Assembly (NCBI RefSeq): GCF_000373565.1
Contig: NZ_KB891821.1
Span: 1 to 50,374, forward strand
Direction of reading: 5' to 3'
DNA length: 50,374 nt
Source of the DNA: Streptomyces sp. HmicA12
GTDB taxonomy: Bacteria; Actinomycetota; Actinomycetes; Streptomycetales; Streptomycetaceae
Part shown: in pieces, positions 7,954 through 15,748 of the stretch
Numbering within the stretch: the first letter of the stretch is position 1
How the letters are laid out: each line of letters opens with the position of its first letter
Notes under the pieces: model-generated
What the model was told of the DNA's origin: nothing
Seen by the model: only the letters and a program-made list of their open reading frames with translations
The model's database searches: none
Made by a program: the position numbers and the translations under genes

Positions 7954-7967
7954 GAGCGTTCGCTCCT

Positions 7968-8795
7968 TCAACGGGTGGCGGCGTAGGCCGCCTTGATGAT
8001 GTCGGCGGCGGCTTCCGGGTGGGAGATCATGACCACGTGCGAGGACCGGATCTCGGTCACCTTGCTGCCGGCGCGCTTGGCCATGAACCGCTGGGCGGCG
8101 GGCGGGATGACCTTGTCCTGGGTCGGGATCAGGTACCAGGACGGGATGGTCTTCCAGGCGGGCGCGCCGCTGGGGCCGCTGAGGCCCTGGACGCTGCCGG
8201 GGCGCTGGGTGGCCGCCATGAGACGGGTCCGGGAGGCGGGCAGGTCGGCGGCGAACACGTCCCGGAACTTCGCGGCGTCGATGTAGCCGTCGGTGCCCGG
8301 TTCGCCGCCGGGCACCGGGTAGCTGCGCGGGATCAGGGCGGCGCCCAGTTCACTGCCGGGGAACTGGCCCGCGAGTTGCAGCGCGCTCTCGCCCTCGTCG
8401 GGCGCGAACGCCCCCATGTACACGAGAGCCCTGATGTTGGCGTGGCCGCGGGCGGCGTTGGTGATGACGACGCCGCCGTAGGAGTGGGCCGCCAGGATGA
8501 CCGGGCCTGGGATGGTGTCCACCACGCTGGAGATGTACGCGGCGTCGCCCGCGGTGTCCCGCAGCGGGTTGGCCGGCGCGATGACCGGGAAACCGGCCTT
8601 CTGCAGCAGCGCGATGGTGTCGTTGAATCCGGAGGCGTCGGCGAACGCCCCGTGCACGAGCACGACGGTCGGTTTCGGCCCCTTCTCGGCCTGCCCGGAC
8701 TTCTGGGAGGTCGCCTGGGCGGAGACCGCGCCGGCGACGATGAGCACGGCGGCGGCCAGTGCCGTCAGCAGACGGCGCAGTTCGGGAACACGCAT
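7968..8795 (-). CDS. Secreted alpha/beta hydrolase
   Basis: The 275-residue protein has a Sec-type signal peptide: basic MRVPELRRLL, a hydrophobic core, and a probable cut after VSAQA (residue 28). The mature enzyme has VLVHGAFAD (46-54), nucleophile elbow AAHSYGG with Ser105, and late Asp and His in IPTQDKVIPP and RSSHVVMISHPE. This layout is that of the short EstC-like hydrolases common in actinobacteria. AAAGGG lies about 6-9 nt before the ATG at 8795; longer in-frame starts upstream would bury the signal peptide. It is the middle gene of a three-hydrolase run. Confidence 0.88.
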   Translation of the reverse strand: MRVPELRRLLTALAAAVLIVAGAVSAQATSQKSGQAEKGPKPTVVLVHGAFADASGFNDTIALLQKAGFPVIAPANPLRDTAGDAAYISSVVDTIPGPVILAAHSYGGVVITNAARGHANIRALVYMGAFAPDEGESALQLAGQFPGSELGAALIPRSYPVPGGEPGTDGYIDAAKFRDVFAADLPASRTRLMAATQRPGSVQGLSGPSGAPAWKTIPSWYLIPTQDKVIPPAAQRFMAKRAGSKVTEIRSSHVVMISHPEAAADIIKAAYAATR

Positions 8796-8907
8796 GAAGA
8801 ACCCTTTCGGACAGGAGGGTTGGACCGTGCGGATTGCGGACGTGCCGGTGGGTGGCGCGGTCGAGAACGGTGCTCGGGTGGCGGTGGCGACGCGGGGGCG
8901 GTGGGGT

Positions 8908-9732
8908 TCAGGAGGCGAGGAACGCGAGCAGGTCGGCGTTGAACTCGTCCTTGAACGCGCCCACCAGACCGTGCGGCGCACCCGGATAGACCTTCAGCGT
9001 CGCGTCCTTGACGAGCTTGGCCGATTCCAGGCCGGCGGCCACGATCGGGACGATCTGGTCGTCGTCGCCGTGGGCGATGAAGGTGGGGATGTCGAAGCGC
9101 CCCAGGTCGTCGGTGAAGTCGGTCTCGGAGAACGCGCGGATGCAGTCCAGCGCGCCCTTGAGCCCGACCTGCACGCTCTGCAGCCAGAACGCGTCCGAAA
9201 CGCCCTGCGAGACCTTCGCGCCGGGCCGGTTGAAGCCGTAGAAGGGCAGGCTCAGTTCGGCGTAGAACTGCGATCGGTCGGCGGACACCCCGGACCGGAT
9301 GGCGTCGAACACCTCGATCGGCAGACCCTGCGGATTGGCGTCGGTCTTGAGCATGAGGGGCGGCACCGCGCCGAGCAGGACGGCCTTGGCGATCCGGGAC
9401 GTGCCGTGCCGGCCGATGCAACGGGTCACCTCGCCGCCGCCGGTCGAGTGTCCGACCAGCACGGCGTCGTGCAGGTCGAGGGTCTCGATCAGCTGGGCGA
9501 GGTCGTCGGCGTAGGTGTCCATGTCGTTGCCGTTCCACGGCTGGCCGGATCGGCCGTGTCCGCGGCGGTCGTGTGCGATCGCACGGTAGCCGTGGGAAGC
9601 CACCAGGTGCAGCTGGTCGTCCCAGGCGTCGGCGTTCAGCGGCCAGCCGTGGCTGAACACCACCGGTCGGCCGCTGCCCCAGTCCTTGTAATAGATCTTC
9701 GTGCCGTCGTGGGTCGTGATGAAGTTACCCAT
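8908..9732 (-). CDS. Alpha/beta hydrolase, non-haem chloroperoxidase/arylesterase-like
   Basis: The 274-residue protein is typical of the cofactor-free haloperoxidase group: TTHDGTKIYYKDWGSG at the N-terminus, HGWPLNADAWD oxyanion loop (28-38), elbow VGHSTGGGEVTR with Ser96, acid Asp in AHGDDDQIVP and base His in PGAPHGLVG. Such enzymes act as esterases and, with a carboxylate and peroxide, as perhydrolases. The start is the ATG at 9732, preceded by a perfect 12-bp palindrome GGGAGCGCTCCC (9733-9744) that includes the RBS. It is the first gene of the run 9732 to 7162, divergent from the AraC-type regulator. Confidence 0.9.
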   Translation of the reverse strand: MGNFITTHDGTKIYYKDWGSGRPVVFSHGWPLNADAWDDQLHLVASHGYRAIAHDRRGHGRSGQPWNGNDMDTYADDLAQLIETLDLHDAVLVGHSTGGGEVTRCIGRHGTSRIAKAVLLGAVPPLMLKTDANPQGLPIEVFDAIRSGVSADRSQFYAELSLPFYGFNRPGAKVSQGVSDAFWLQSVQVGLKGALDCIRAFSETDFTDDLGRFDIPTFIAHGDDDQIVPIVAAGLESAKLVKDATLKVYPGAPHGLVGAFKDEFNADLLAFLAS

Positions 9733-10014
9733 GGGAGCGCTCCCGTCAGCGGCCGGTGCCGGTGTCCGTACCCGACTCAGTGAGGGGGATCGTGCCAGTG
9801 CCGCGAGCCAGGTTCTTTGCTTTGTGTGCCGAGAACTGTTCCCTGCGTGCCAAGGCGCGGTCCGCCCCAGTGACTGCTGTGGCGGACGGTGAAGAACCAG
9901 GCGTAGGTGGCCCAGCAGTACGTCGATCCACCCCTGCAAGCCACTGGCGGTGTTGAAGAATCCGGAGGACGGGCACGGCAGCGGAAGGCCCGCTGCTGCC
10001 GCTCTGGGGGGACC

Positions 10015-10992
10015 ATGCTGGTGCTGGACACGGCGGACCTACCTGCCGCCGACCGCATCGAGGCCTATCACGCCGTGGCCGTCGGCGAGAGCGGCAGCTG
10101 CTCGGTGGAGCAGGAACATCCCGAGGCCGGCATCCGGAAGCGACTGGAAGTCTGGAACTTCGGCCCGCTGACCCTGTTCGCCACGCGCGGCTCGGGCATG
10201 CGCATCTGGCGCACCCCGCGACACGCGCGATGCGACTCGATGAACACCGTCTCGATCATCACCCAGAGCCAAGGGACGGGCGCATTCACCTGGAACGGTC
10301 ATCAGCAGCACGTAGGTCCCGACGCCCTGGCTCTGGCGCAGAAGACCGCCGGTTACGAGTACGCGTGGTCCGGGGAGGGCCTGTCCGTCGCGTTCATGGT
10401 CGACACCGACCGTCTCGGCCTGCCCGAACATCTCGTCCGGACCTCGATTCCGCTCCTGCGGCACAGCAATATCGCACCTCTGCTGCTGCATCACATACGG
10501 AGCCTGTATCACCGCGCCGACCAGCTCAGCGCCGACCCCGGCGCCGAGGCGCTCGCCTCCGCCACCCTCGAACTCACCCGCGCCCTCATCGTCTCGGTGG
10601 CCGCCGACGAACGGACCCGGAGGTCGGTCGCGGAGGACACCCTCCTCACCCGCGTCCTCGCCTACATCCGCGCGCACTTGACCGACCCCGCGCTCACTCC
10701 CCACAGCATCGCCGCGGCCCACAACATCTCCGTACGAACCCTCTACCGGCTCTGCGAGCAAGGCGGCCTCGGCCTGGAGAAATGGATCATTCGCCGACGC
10801 CTCGAAGGCGCACGCCGCGACCTGGCCATGCCCGAACACGCCCACCGCACCATCGAAGCCGTCGCCCGGTCCTGGGGCTTCACCAATCCCAGCAACTTCT
10901 CCCGCCGCTTCCACCAGACCTACGGCGCCACGCCCCGCCAATGGCGCCGCCTCCACCACCAGGCAGCCTTCTCACCCCTGGACGAGGCGTAG
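10015..10992 (+). CDS. AraC-family transcriptional regulator
   Basis: The 325-residue protein has an N-terminal sensory domain of the AraC_binding_2 type (about 20-190) and a C-terminal double helix-turn-helix (about 215-315): VLAYIRAHLTDPALTPHSIA, then SVRTLYRLCEQGGLGLEKWI and SWGFTNPSNFSRRFHQTYG. The ATG at 10015 follows a G-rich RBS (GGGGGGACC). The gene is divergent from the three-hydrolase run and is its most likely regulator; the 282 bp between them would hold the operator, which I could not pick out. A strong hairpin follows the stop. Confidence 0.9.
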   Translation: MLVLDTADLPAADRIEAYHAVAVGESGSCSVEQEHPEAGIRKRLEVWNFGPLTLFATRGSGMRIWRTPRHARCDSMNTVSIITQSQGTGAFTWNGHQQHVGPDALALAQKTAGYEYAWSGEGLSVAFMVDTDRLGLPEHLVRTSIPLLRHSNIAPLLLHHIRSLYHRADQLSADPGAEALASATLELTRALIVSVAADERTRRSVAEDTLLTRVLAYIRAHLTDPALTPHSIAAAHNISVRTLYRLCEQGGLGLEKWIIRRRLEGARRDLAMPEHAHRTIEAVARSWGFTNPSNFSRRFHQTYGATPRQWRRLHHQAAFSPLDEA

Positions 10993-10995
10993 GGC

Positions 10996-11029
10996 GATCG
11001 GGGCGCGTGGCACGCCGCGCGCCCCGATC
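10996..11029 (+). terminator. Hairpin terminator after the araC-type gene
   Basis: GATCGGGGCGCG (10996-11007) pairs perfectly with CGCGCCCCGATC (11018-11029) across a 10-nt loop. There is no U-tract, as is common in Streptomyces. Confidence 0.75.
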
Positions 11030-11073
11030 ATCCGCGGTGACCGGCAGCCGCCCAGGGTCCACGCATCCCACTG

Positions 11074-11114
11074 GTAGGGGATTCCCTACGGTTGACGCGT
11101 AGGAGAATCCCTAC
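11074..11114 (+). promoter_or_regulatory. Promoter with two ArsR-type palindromic operators
   Basis: GTAGGGGATTCCCTAC (11074-11089) and GTAGGAGAATCCCTAC (11099-11114) are near-perfect palindromes 25 bp apart centre to centre. A -35-like TTGACG lies between them at 11092-11097, and TATCGT at 11116-11121 fits a -10 with an 18-bp spacer. Transcription from it would start almost at the ATG at 11129, so the mRNA may be leaderless. The ArsR-family protein encoded two genes on is the natural ligand. Confidence 0.7.
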
Positions 11115-11128
11115 CTATCGTGGTCGGC

Positions 11129-11503
11129 ATGAACATCACCCACGCCTCCTTCGTCACGGTCCCCGTCTCCGACCAGGACAAGGCCCTTCGCTTCTACACG
11201 GACGTGCTTGGCTTCGAGGTCACCGCGGACCTCCAGATGCCGCCCGGTCGCTGGCTCCAGGTCGCCCCGAAGGGCGCACAGACCGTGCTCACCCTCTCCG
11301 GCCCCGGCATGGGCGACTTCACTCCCGGAACCACACGAGGGATCATGTTCGTGACGACAGACGTGGACGCGGACTGCGCCAGGCTCAGCGAAGCCGGAGT
11401 CACCGTGGACGGCCCGACCGATCTCCCCTGGGGACGTATGGCCGGCTTCCGGGATCCCGACGGCAACGGCCTGATGCTGCTGACGGAGAAGGAAGGTTTC
11501 TGA
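11129..11503 (+). CDS. VOC-family (glyoxalase/bleomycin-resistance-like) protein
   Basis: The 124-residue single-domain protein shows the VOC fold: THASFVTVPVSDQDKALRFY, TDVLGFEVTADLQMPPGRW, FVTTDVDADCARLSEAGVTV and AGFRDPDGNGLMLLT. The His in the first strand and the Glu-to-Leu change at the usual last metal ligand (EL replaced by LML) leave metal binding uncertain. The ATG at 11129 is preferred over a GTG at 11120 because the promoter geometry suggests a leaderless message. It heads the VOC/ArsR/SRPBCC set; such trios usually deal with small toxic compounds, but the ligand is unknown. Confidence 0.88.
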   Translation: MNITHASFVTVPVSDQDKALRFYTDVLGFEVTADLQMPPGRWLQVAPKGAQTVLTLSGPGMGDFTPGTTRGIMFVTTDVDADCARLSEAGVTVDGPTDLPWGRMAGFRDPDGNGLMLLTEKEGF

Positions 11504-11508
11504 CCGAA

Positions 11509-11871
11509 GTGGTCAACCAGAGCGCCCAGGGCCAGGACCAGGACCAGGACCAGGACCGGCTCTTCGCCGCCCTCGCGAACGCGACCCGGCGCGAGGTGCT
11601 GCGACTGCTGCGCGACCAGGGCCCCCAGCCGGTCCAGGCACTCGCGGACCACTTCGCCATGCGCCGCCCCAGCCTCTCGGAGCATCTGAAGGTGCTCCGA
11701 GATGCGGGCCTCGTCTCCGAGGAGCGCCAGGGCAGACAGCGCATCTACTGCCTGGAGGCGGCCCCGCTCGCCGAGGTGCAGGACTGGCTCCATCCGTACG
11801 AGCGGTTCTGGCGCGAGAAGCTGAAGAGCCTGGGCGATCTGCTCGACCGCATGCCGGACGATCAGGTATGA
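11509..11871 (+). CDS. ArsR-family transcriptional regulator
   Basis: The 120-residue winged-helix protein has LFAALANATRREVLRLLRDQ, VQALADHFAMRRPSLSEHLK and VLRDAGLVSEERQGRQRIYC, the standard ArsR fold. It lacks the ELCVCDL-type metal site, placing it with the metal-independent ArsR proteins that pair with SRPBCC genes. A QDQDQDQD stretch sits before the domain. The GTG at 11509 lies 5 nt after the VOC stop, so translation is probably coupled; a CTG at 11500 nearer to GGAAGG is another possible start. The stop overlaps the next start as ATGA. It probably represses its own operon through the twin palindromes upstream. Confidence 0.88.
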   Translation: MVNQSAQGQDQDQDQDRLFAALANATRREVLRLLRDQGPQPVQALADHFAMRRPSLSEHLKVLRDAGLVSEERQGRQRIYCLEAAPLAEVQDWLHPYERFWREKLKSLGDLLDRMPDDQV

Positions 11872-12347
11872 CGATGCCCCAAGCGCCCGACGGTCCCGAT
11901 GAGGACGACCTCACCACGATCAAGGTCGATCACTTTCTGGCCCATCCGCCCGCCAAGGTCTGGCGGGCCCTGACCGAGCCCGAGCTGATCGCCCAGTGGA
12001 TGATGCCCGGCGACTTCCGCCTGGAGGTCGGCCACCGGTACACGATGACCGCCGTGCCCCGCCCCAACACCAACTTCTCCGGCACCATCCGGGCCGAAGT
12101 CCTCGCGTACGACGACGAGCGGATGCTGAGCGTCCGCTGGCAGGACGCCGTCGAAGGTCAGGGGAACAGCGCCGACTGGACCATCACCTGGACCCTGGAG
12201 CCAGAAGGCCGCGGCACACGTCTCTTCCTGGTGCACACAGGCTTCGACCCGGACGACCCGGCCCAGCGGATGGCGCACCGGATCATGGGCGGAGGCTGGC
12301 GTTCCTACGTCATCAGCGCGCTGGAGAACGTACTGGACATGTACTGA
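11868..12347 (+). CDS. SRPBCC (AHSA1-like) domain protein
   Basis: The 159-residue protein is a single START/Bet v1-like barrel of the AHSA1 type: IKVDHFLAHPPAKVWRALTE, PELIAQWMMPGDFRLEVGHR, LSVRWQDAVEGQG, and the closing helix GGGWRSYVISALENVLDMY. It overlaps the ArsR gene by 4 bp (ATGA), so the two are translated together. ArsR/AHSA1 pairs are frequent in actinobacteria; the barrel probably binds a hydrophobic ligand, and whether it is an enzyme or a sensor partner is not known. Confidence 0.88.
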   Translation: MTMPQAPDGPDEDDLTTIKVDHFLAHPPAKVWRALTEPELIAQWMMPGDFRLEVGHRYTMTAVPRPNTNFSGTIRAEVLAYDDERMLSVRWQDAVEGQGNSADWTITWTLEPEGRGTRLFLVHTGFDPDDPAQRMAHRIMGGGWRSYVISALENVLDMY

Positions 12348-12427
12348 CGGAGGCACCGAAGGCGTACACGCCTCGAGAGCAAGCGCCCGACGCCGTAACC
12401 GCGCGGGACCTGGCCTCGTCCGTGGAT

Positions 12428-12532
12428 CGCGAACACCTTGCGGACGAGGTCGAACGGGCCGATGTACGTGGCGAGGTCGGAGCGCGGTGTACGCCCGATC
12501 AGCCTCTGGTCGACGACCACCAGGCGGCCCCC
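12428..12532 (-). pseudogene. Short relic of a UvrA-like excinuclease gene
   Basis: Directly after the stop of the acetyltransferase (12533) the minus strand reads GGRLVVVDQ, then RLIGRTPRSDLATYIGPFD and LVRKVFA. UvrA proteins contain V-V-D-Q-S-P-I-G-R-T-P-R-S-N-P-A-T-Y-T-G followed by F-D-x-I-R-x-x-F-A, so about 35 codons of a UvrA (or drug-resistance UvrA paralogue) survive. Similarity stops on both sides. The piece has no start of its own and is non-functional. It probably marks an old recombination junction. Confidence 0.75.
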
Positions 12533-13021
12533 TTAGGACAGCTCCTTGCGCATCACGGTGCACATCGTCTCGTGGCGGCGCAGTGTTCCGTCGGGGGCTT
12601 GTTCGTCCCACGCGTCCGGCCGACGGTCGTACGCCACGTAGCCAAGACGTTCATAGAGCGCGCGGGCACGGGGGTTGCTGTCCTCCACGTCCAGCTCCGC
12701 CTGCCGCAGCCCGCGGCTCACGATGCGCTGTTCCGCAGCCTCGATGAGAACGGTGCCGATTCCGCAGGACTGCAAGGCGGGATGGACGGCCAGTTGCCAC
12801 AACGTACCGACCCCTCCCTTGACCCGGTAGTCGACGCCTCCCTTGGCGACCGGGATATCGGCAGAAGCACAGACCGCCAGATAGTCGACGTCCCCGCGTC
12901 GGGCACGGTCCAACTGCACCGCCATCCCTGCGAGATGGCGGGCGGAACCCGCCCAGCCGCACGACGCAAGATCCGCGTGCACCAGATCACGGACGGTCAG
13001 ACTCAACTCAACGCTGGCCAC
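12533..13021 (-). CDS. GNAT-family N-acetyltransferase
   Basis: The 162-residue protein is a GNAT acetyltransferase. GTLWQLAVHPALQSCGIGTV contains the acetyl-CoA pyrophosphate loop (Q-S-C-G-I-G, a variant of Q/RxxGxG/A), followed by LIEAAEQRIVSRGLRQAELD and VEDSNPRARALYERLGYV. The GTG at 13021 is chosen because GGAGG lies 8 nt before it; the longer frame to 13093 has no RBS and a low-complexity leader. The substrate is unknown. A UvrA relic abuts its stop codon. Confidence 0.85.
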   Translation of the reverse strand: MASVELSLTVRDLVHADLASCGWAGSARHLAGMAVQLDRARRGDVDYLAVCASADIPVAKGGVDYRVKGGVGTLWQLAVHPALQSCGIGTVLIEAAEQRIVSRGLRQAELDVEDSNPRARALYERLGYVAYDRRPDAWDEQAPDGTLRRHETMCTVMRKELS

Positions 13022-13170
13022 CTGCAGCACCTCCGACGTGCCAGCATCCCGGTCACCCCGGACCGGCGCAACGAAGAATCCGTCGCTCCGCACCGGCCGC
13101 CGCTCGCCGGATCACCCTGGCGCCAGAACAATGGACGGACTGGGCAGAGCACCCGCGCGAAGGGGCTTTC

Positions 13171-13665
13171 ATGCAGGACACGCCGGATGACGTCATCGTG
13201 GGCGAGGCAACCTCGCTCGTTCCCGCCACCGAGGAGCATCTCCCGCTGCTCACCGACTGGTTCGCCGACCCCGAATTCGTCCGCAACTGGGGCGGGCGGC
13301 CTCTCACCCGCGCAGAAGTCGCCGCCAAGTACACCGGACGCCGCCGCCCCGCAGTGGTGTCGCTACTGGTCCTCAAAGGCGTCGCACCCGTGGGATACGC
13401 CCAGTACGTTCCTGCCGGCCCTCGCGACGGCGGCATCGACATGGCCCTTCTCCCCCACGCTCAGGGCCAGGGCCTCGGCCCGGATGCCGCCCGCGCCCTC
13501 GTCCGGCACCTGCACGCCGTCATGGGCTGGGACCGCGTGACCGTCGATCCCGAAGCGTCCAACCATCGGGCCATCAGGGCATGGACCAAGGCAGGCTTCC
13601 GCCCGGTCGGGCCGCAGGGAAGCCGACTACTGATGGAGTGCAGGCCCTCGCCGTCGTCGGCGTAG
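13171..13665 (+). CDS. GNAT acetyltransferase, AAC(6')-like (Acetyltransf_8 type)
   Basis: The 164-residue protein resembles the aminoglycoside 6'-N-acetyltransferase/IucB-like branch: LVPATEEHLPLLTDWFADPE, FVRNWGG, VLKGVAPVGYAQYV, DMALLPHAQGQGLGPDAARA (acetyl-CoA loop Q-G-Q-G-L-G) and VTVDPEASNHRAIRAWTKAG. AAGGGG lies about 6 nt before the ATG at 13171. Homologues act on aminoglycosides or other amines; sequence alone does not settle the substrate, and a resistance role is only a possibility. It starts 150 bp from the divergent GNAT gene. Confidence 0.85.
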   Translation: MQDTPDDVIVGEATSLVPATEEHLPLLTDWFADPEFVRNWGGRPLTRAEVAAKYTGRRRPAVVSLLVLKGVAPVGYAQYVPAGPRDGGIDMALLPHAQGQGLGPDAARALVRHLHAVMGWDRVTVDPEASNHRAIRAWTKAGFRPVGPQGSRLLMECRPSPSSA

Positions 13666-14070
13666 GTGATGGGACGACCGGTCGGGGCGGTCGTACCTTG
13701 CCTTGGCGACGCGTCGACAGACACCGGTCCCGACCGACACAGGGGCACCGGGTTCCACGTCAGCGACCTTGCCCTGCAGGAAGGGCAGTTGAGCCGAGAC
13801 CGGTCGGCGCTGCGCCAAGTTGTCAGATGGACACGCTCTTGCCATATTCCGACAATTCCGAAGATTCAGATACCGAGTTGTCGGGCGAGCGCGATGATTC
13901 CGGTGACGTCGCGCCGGGCATCGGCGCAGTTCGCGACGTACGAGGGCCCTGCGGACCGGCGGTTCAGGCGACGGTCGGCGGCAGGGCCGGTACGACCGCA
14001 CCGCTGCCGGTCCTCGGGGCCCTTCGGGACCCGCTGTCAGGGGTGCGGACACGCTGAAGGGGGAAGTTCG
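13666..14070 (+). promoter_or_regulatory. Gap with a candidate promoter for the YVTN gene
   Basis: About 400 bp without a gene I can support. TTGTCA (13820-13825) and CATATT (13843-13848) are separated by 17 bp and resemble a sigma-70 type promoter, in a patch richer in A+T than its surroundings (13815-13880). It would leave a leader of about 215 nt before the TTG start at 14071. Confidence 0.35.
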
Positions 14071-15525
14071 TTGACCCGTGCACCTTTCAGACCGGCCGCA
14101 CTGTCGGGCCGCGTCGCACGTTCCGCATCGGGCAGGTTGCCTTGGGCCGTCTGGAGGCGGCGGCTGACCTCCGTCGCCGCCGGCGGAGCCCTGGCCCTGA
14201 CGGGCATGGCGACCGTCCCCAGTCCCGCGCAGGCCGCCACCGGCCCGACGGCGTACGTGGCCAACTTCTTCGGCGACACCGTTTCGGTGGTCGATACGAG
14301 CACGAACACCGTCACCGACAGCATCACCGTCGGAAACAGTCCGGTCGGCGTGGCGGTCAACCCCGGCTCCGGGCACGCCTATGTGACCAATTTCGACGAG
14401 GCCACCGTCTCGGCGATCGACATGGACACCAACGCGGTCACCGCGACCGTCCCTGTCGGCAGCAACCCGCTCAACCTGGCCTTCGATCCGTCCGGAACCC
14501 ACGCCTACGTCGCGAACAGCGGCGGGACCACGGTCTCGGTGCTCGACACCGCGACGAACACGGTCAGCGCCACCATCCAGGTGGGCAACTCCCCGAACGG
14601 GGTGGCGGTGAGCCCGTCGGGCGCCACCGCCTACGTGACCAACAACAACGAGGCCACGGTCTCGGTCGTCGACACCGCGACGAACACGGTGACCGCCACC
14701 GTCCCGGTCGGCTCGTCCCCGACCGGTGTGGCCTTCAGCCCCTCCGGGGCCTTCGCCTACGTCACCAACAGTGGCGGGACCACGGTCTCGGTGCTCGACA
14801 CCGCGACCGACGCGGTCAGCGCCACCATCGCCGTCGGGACCTCCCCGAACGGCGTCGCGTTCAACGCGTCGGGCACCCGGGCCTACGTCGCCGACCGGGG
14901 CAGCGACGACGTGAAGGTCATCGACACGGCGACCAAGGCCGTGACGGCGACCGTCCCCGTCGGCGACGGTCCGGCCAGGGTCGAGGCCGCCCCGTCCGGC
15001 ACGGTCGTCTACGCGACCAACGTGAACGACGGCACCGTCTCCGTGATCGACACCGGGACCAATGCCGTCACGGAGACGATCAGCGGGTTCTCCGGCCCGT
15101 ACGGCGTGGCGTTCGCCGCCGCACCGCCGTCGGCACGTGCGGACATCGACGTCAACCTCACCGCGCAGCCGCGCCTGAACCTTCTGGTGCCGTACCTGTC
15201 GTACACCCTCACCGCCCACAACACCGGACCCGAGGCCGTCACGTCGGCGACCCTCACGGCCAAGCTCCCGGCCGGCGCCGGCGCCACCAACCTGGCCTAC
15301 GGCTGCACCGTCTCCGGCACCACCGTGACCTGCGACTACGGAGCCATCGCGGACAACGCGAGCGTGAACAAGACATTCCGCGTCCCGCTGCACCTGCTGC
15401 ACCTCGGCCCGGTCAAGGTCTCCGGCCTGCGCACCACTTCCTCGCCCACCGATCCCCAACCCGACAACGACACGGCGTCCGTCACCTGCAACGCCGTCTC
15501 CATCGTCCTCGTCACCTGCCCGTGA
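14071..15525 (+). CDS. Secreted YVTN-family beta-propeller with DUF11-type C-terminal domain
   Basis: The 484-residue protein starts at a TTG at 14071 with AAGGGGGAAG 5 nt upstream. Residues 1-55 form a long, arginine-rich signal peptide ending VPSPAQAA. Residues 58-350 hold seven roughly 42-residue repeats of the type PxGVAVSPxGxxAYVTN..TVSVIDTxTNTVxATI, each one propeller blade. Residues 355-480 (ADIDVNLTAQPRLNLLVPYL, then VTSATLTAKLPAGAGATNLA) match the DUF11 all-beta repeat of extracellular proteins. No LPxTG or lipobox is seen, so it is probably released or held by partner binding. Function is unknown; propellers of this family are usually scaffolds. Confidence 0.88.
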   Translation: MTRAPFRPAALSGRVARSASGRLPWAVWRRRLTSVAAGGALALTGMATVPSPAQAATGPTAYVANFFGDTVSVVDTSTNTVTDSITVGNSPVGVAVNPGSGHAYVTNFDEATVSAIDMDTNAVTATVPVGSNPLNLAFDPSGTHAYVANSGGTTVSVLDTATNTVSATIQVGNSPNGVAVSPSGATAYVTNNNEATVSVVDTATNTVTATVPVGSSPTGVAFSPSGAFAYVTNSGGTTVSVLDTATDAVSATIAVGTSPNGVAFNASGTRAYVADRGSDDVKVIDTATKAVTATVPVGDGPARVEAAPSGTVVYATNVNDGTVSVIDTGTNAVTETISGFSGPYGVAFAAAPPSARADIDVNLTAQPRLNLLVPYLSYTLTAHNTGPEAVTSATLTAKLPAGAGATNLAYGCTVSGTTVTCDYGAIADNASVNKTFRVPLHLLHLGPVKVSGLRTTSSPTDPQPDNDTASVTCNAVSIVLVTCP

Positions 15526-15543
15526 CACGGCACACGCGGTGAT

Positions 15544-15596
15544 GCCGGGGCTCTGCCCCGGCCTGCGGCCCGACTGCCGGTGCGCGGTCGGGCCGC
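15544..15596 (+). terminator. Two tandem hairpins after the YVTN gene
   Basis: GCCGGGGC (15544-15551) pairs with GCCCCGGC (15555-15562) over a 3-nt loop, and GCGGCCCGAC (15565-15574) pairs with GTCGGGCCGC (15587-15596). They lie 19 bp past the stop and probably terminate transcription. Confidence 0.65.
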
Positions 15597-15748
15597 TTCC
15601 CGTCCCGCCCGTGCCGGACCGCGCGGCGGGGAGGAACTCCCTGCCGAAAAGTGCCGATGGTCCCGGCCCCACCGGGCTTTCGCCGTCCGCGCGCCCGGCA
15701 CGGCACGCCTAGCGTGGAGACGTCATGCGCCGTCGGAAAGGGTGCGTC

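Noticed and set aside
14255..15110. Periodic DNA repeats within the YVTN gene, considered as a CRISPR-like array
   Set aside because: The period (about 126 bp) encodes the protein blades in frame; there are no short identical repeats with unique spacers.
13627..15672. Very long minus-strand open frame opposite the YVTN gene
   Set aside because: It is the high-GC antisense shadow of a repeated gene; the product is Gly/Arg/Asp-rich with no domain, and the plus-strand frame has clear blades and a signal peptide.
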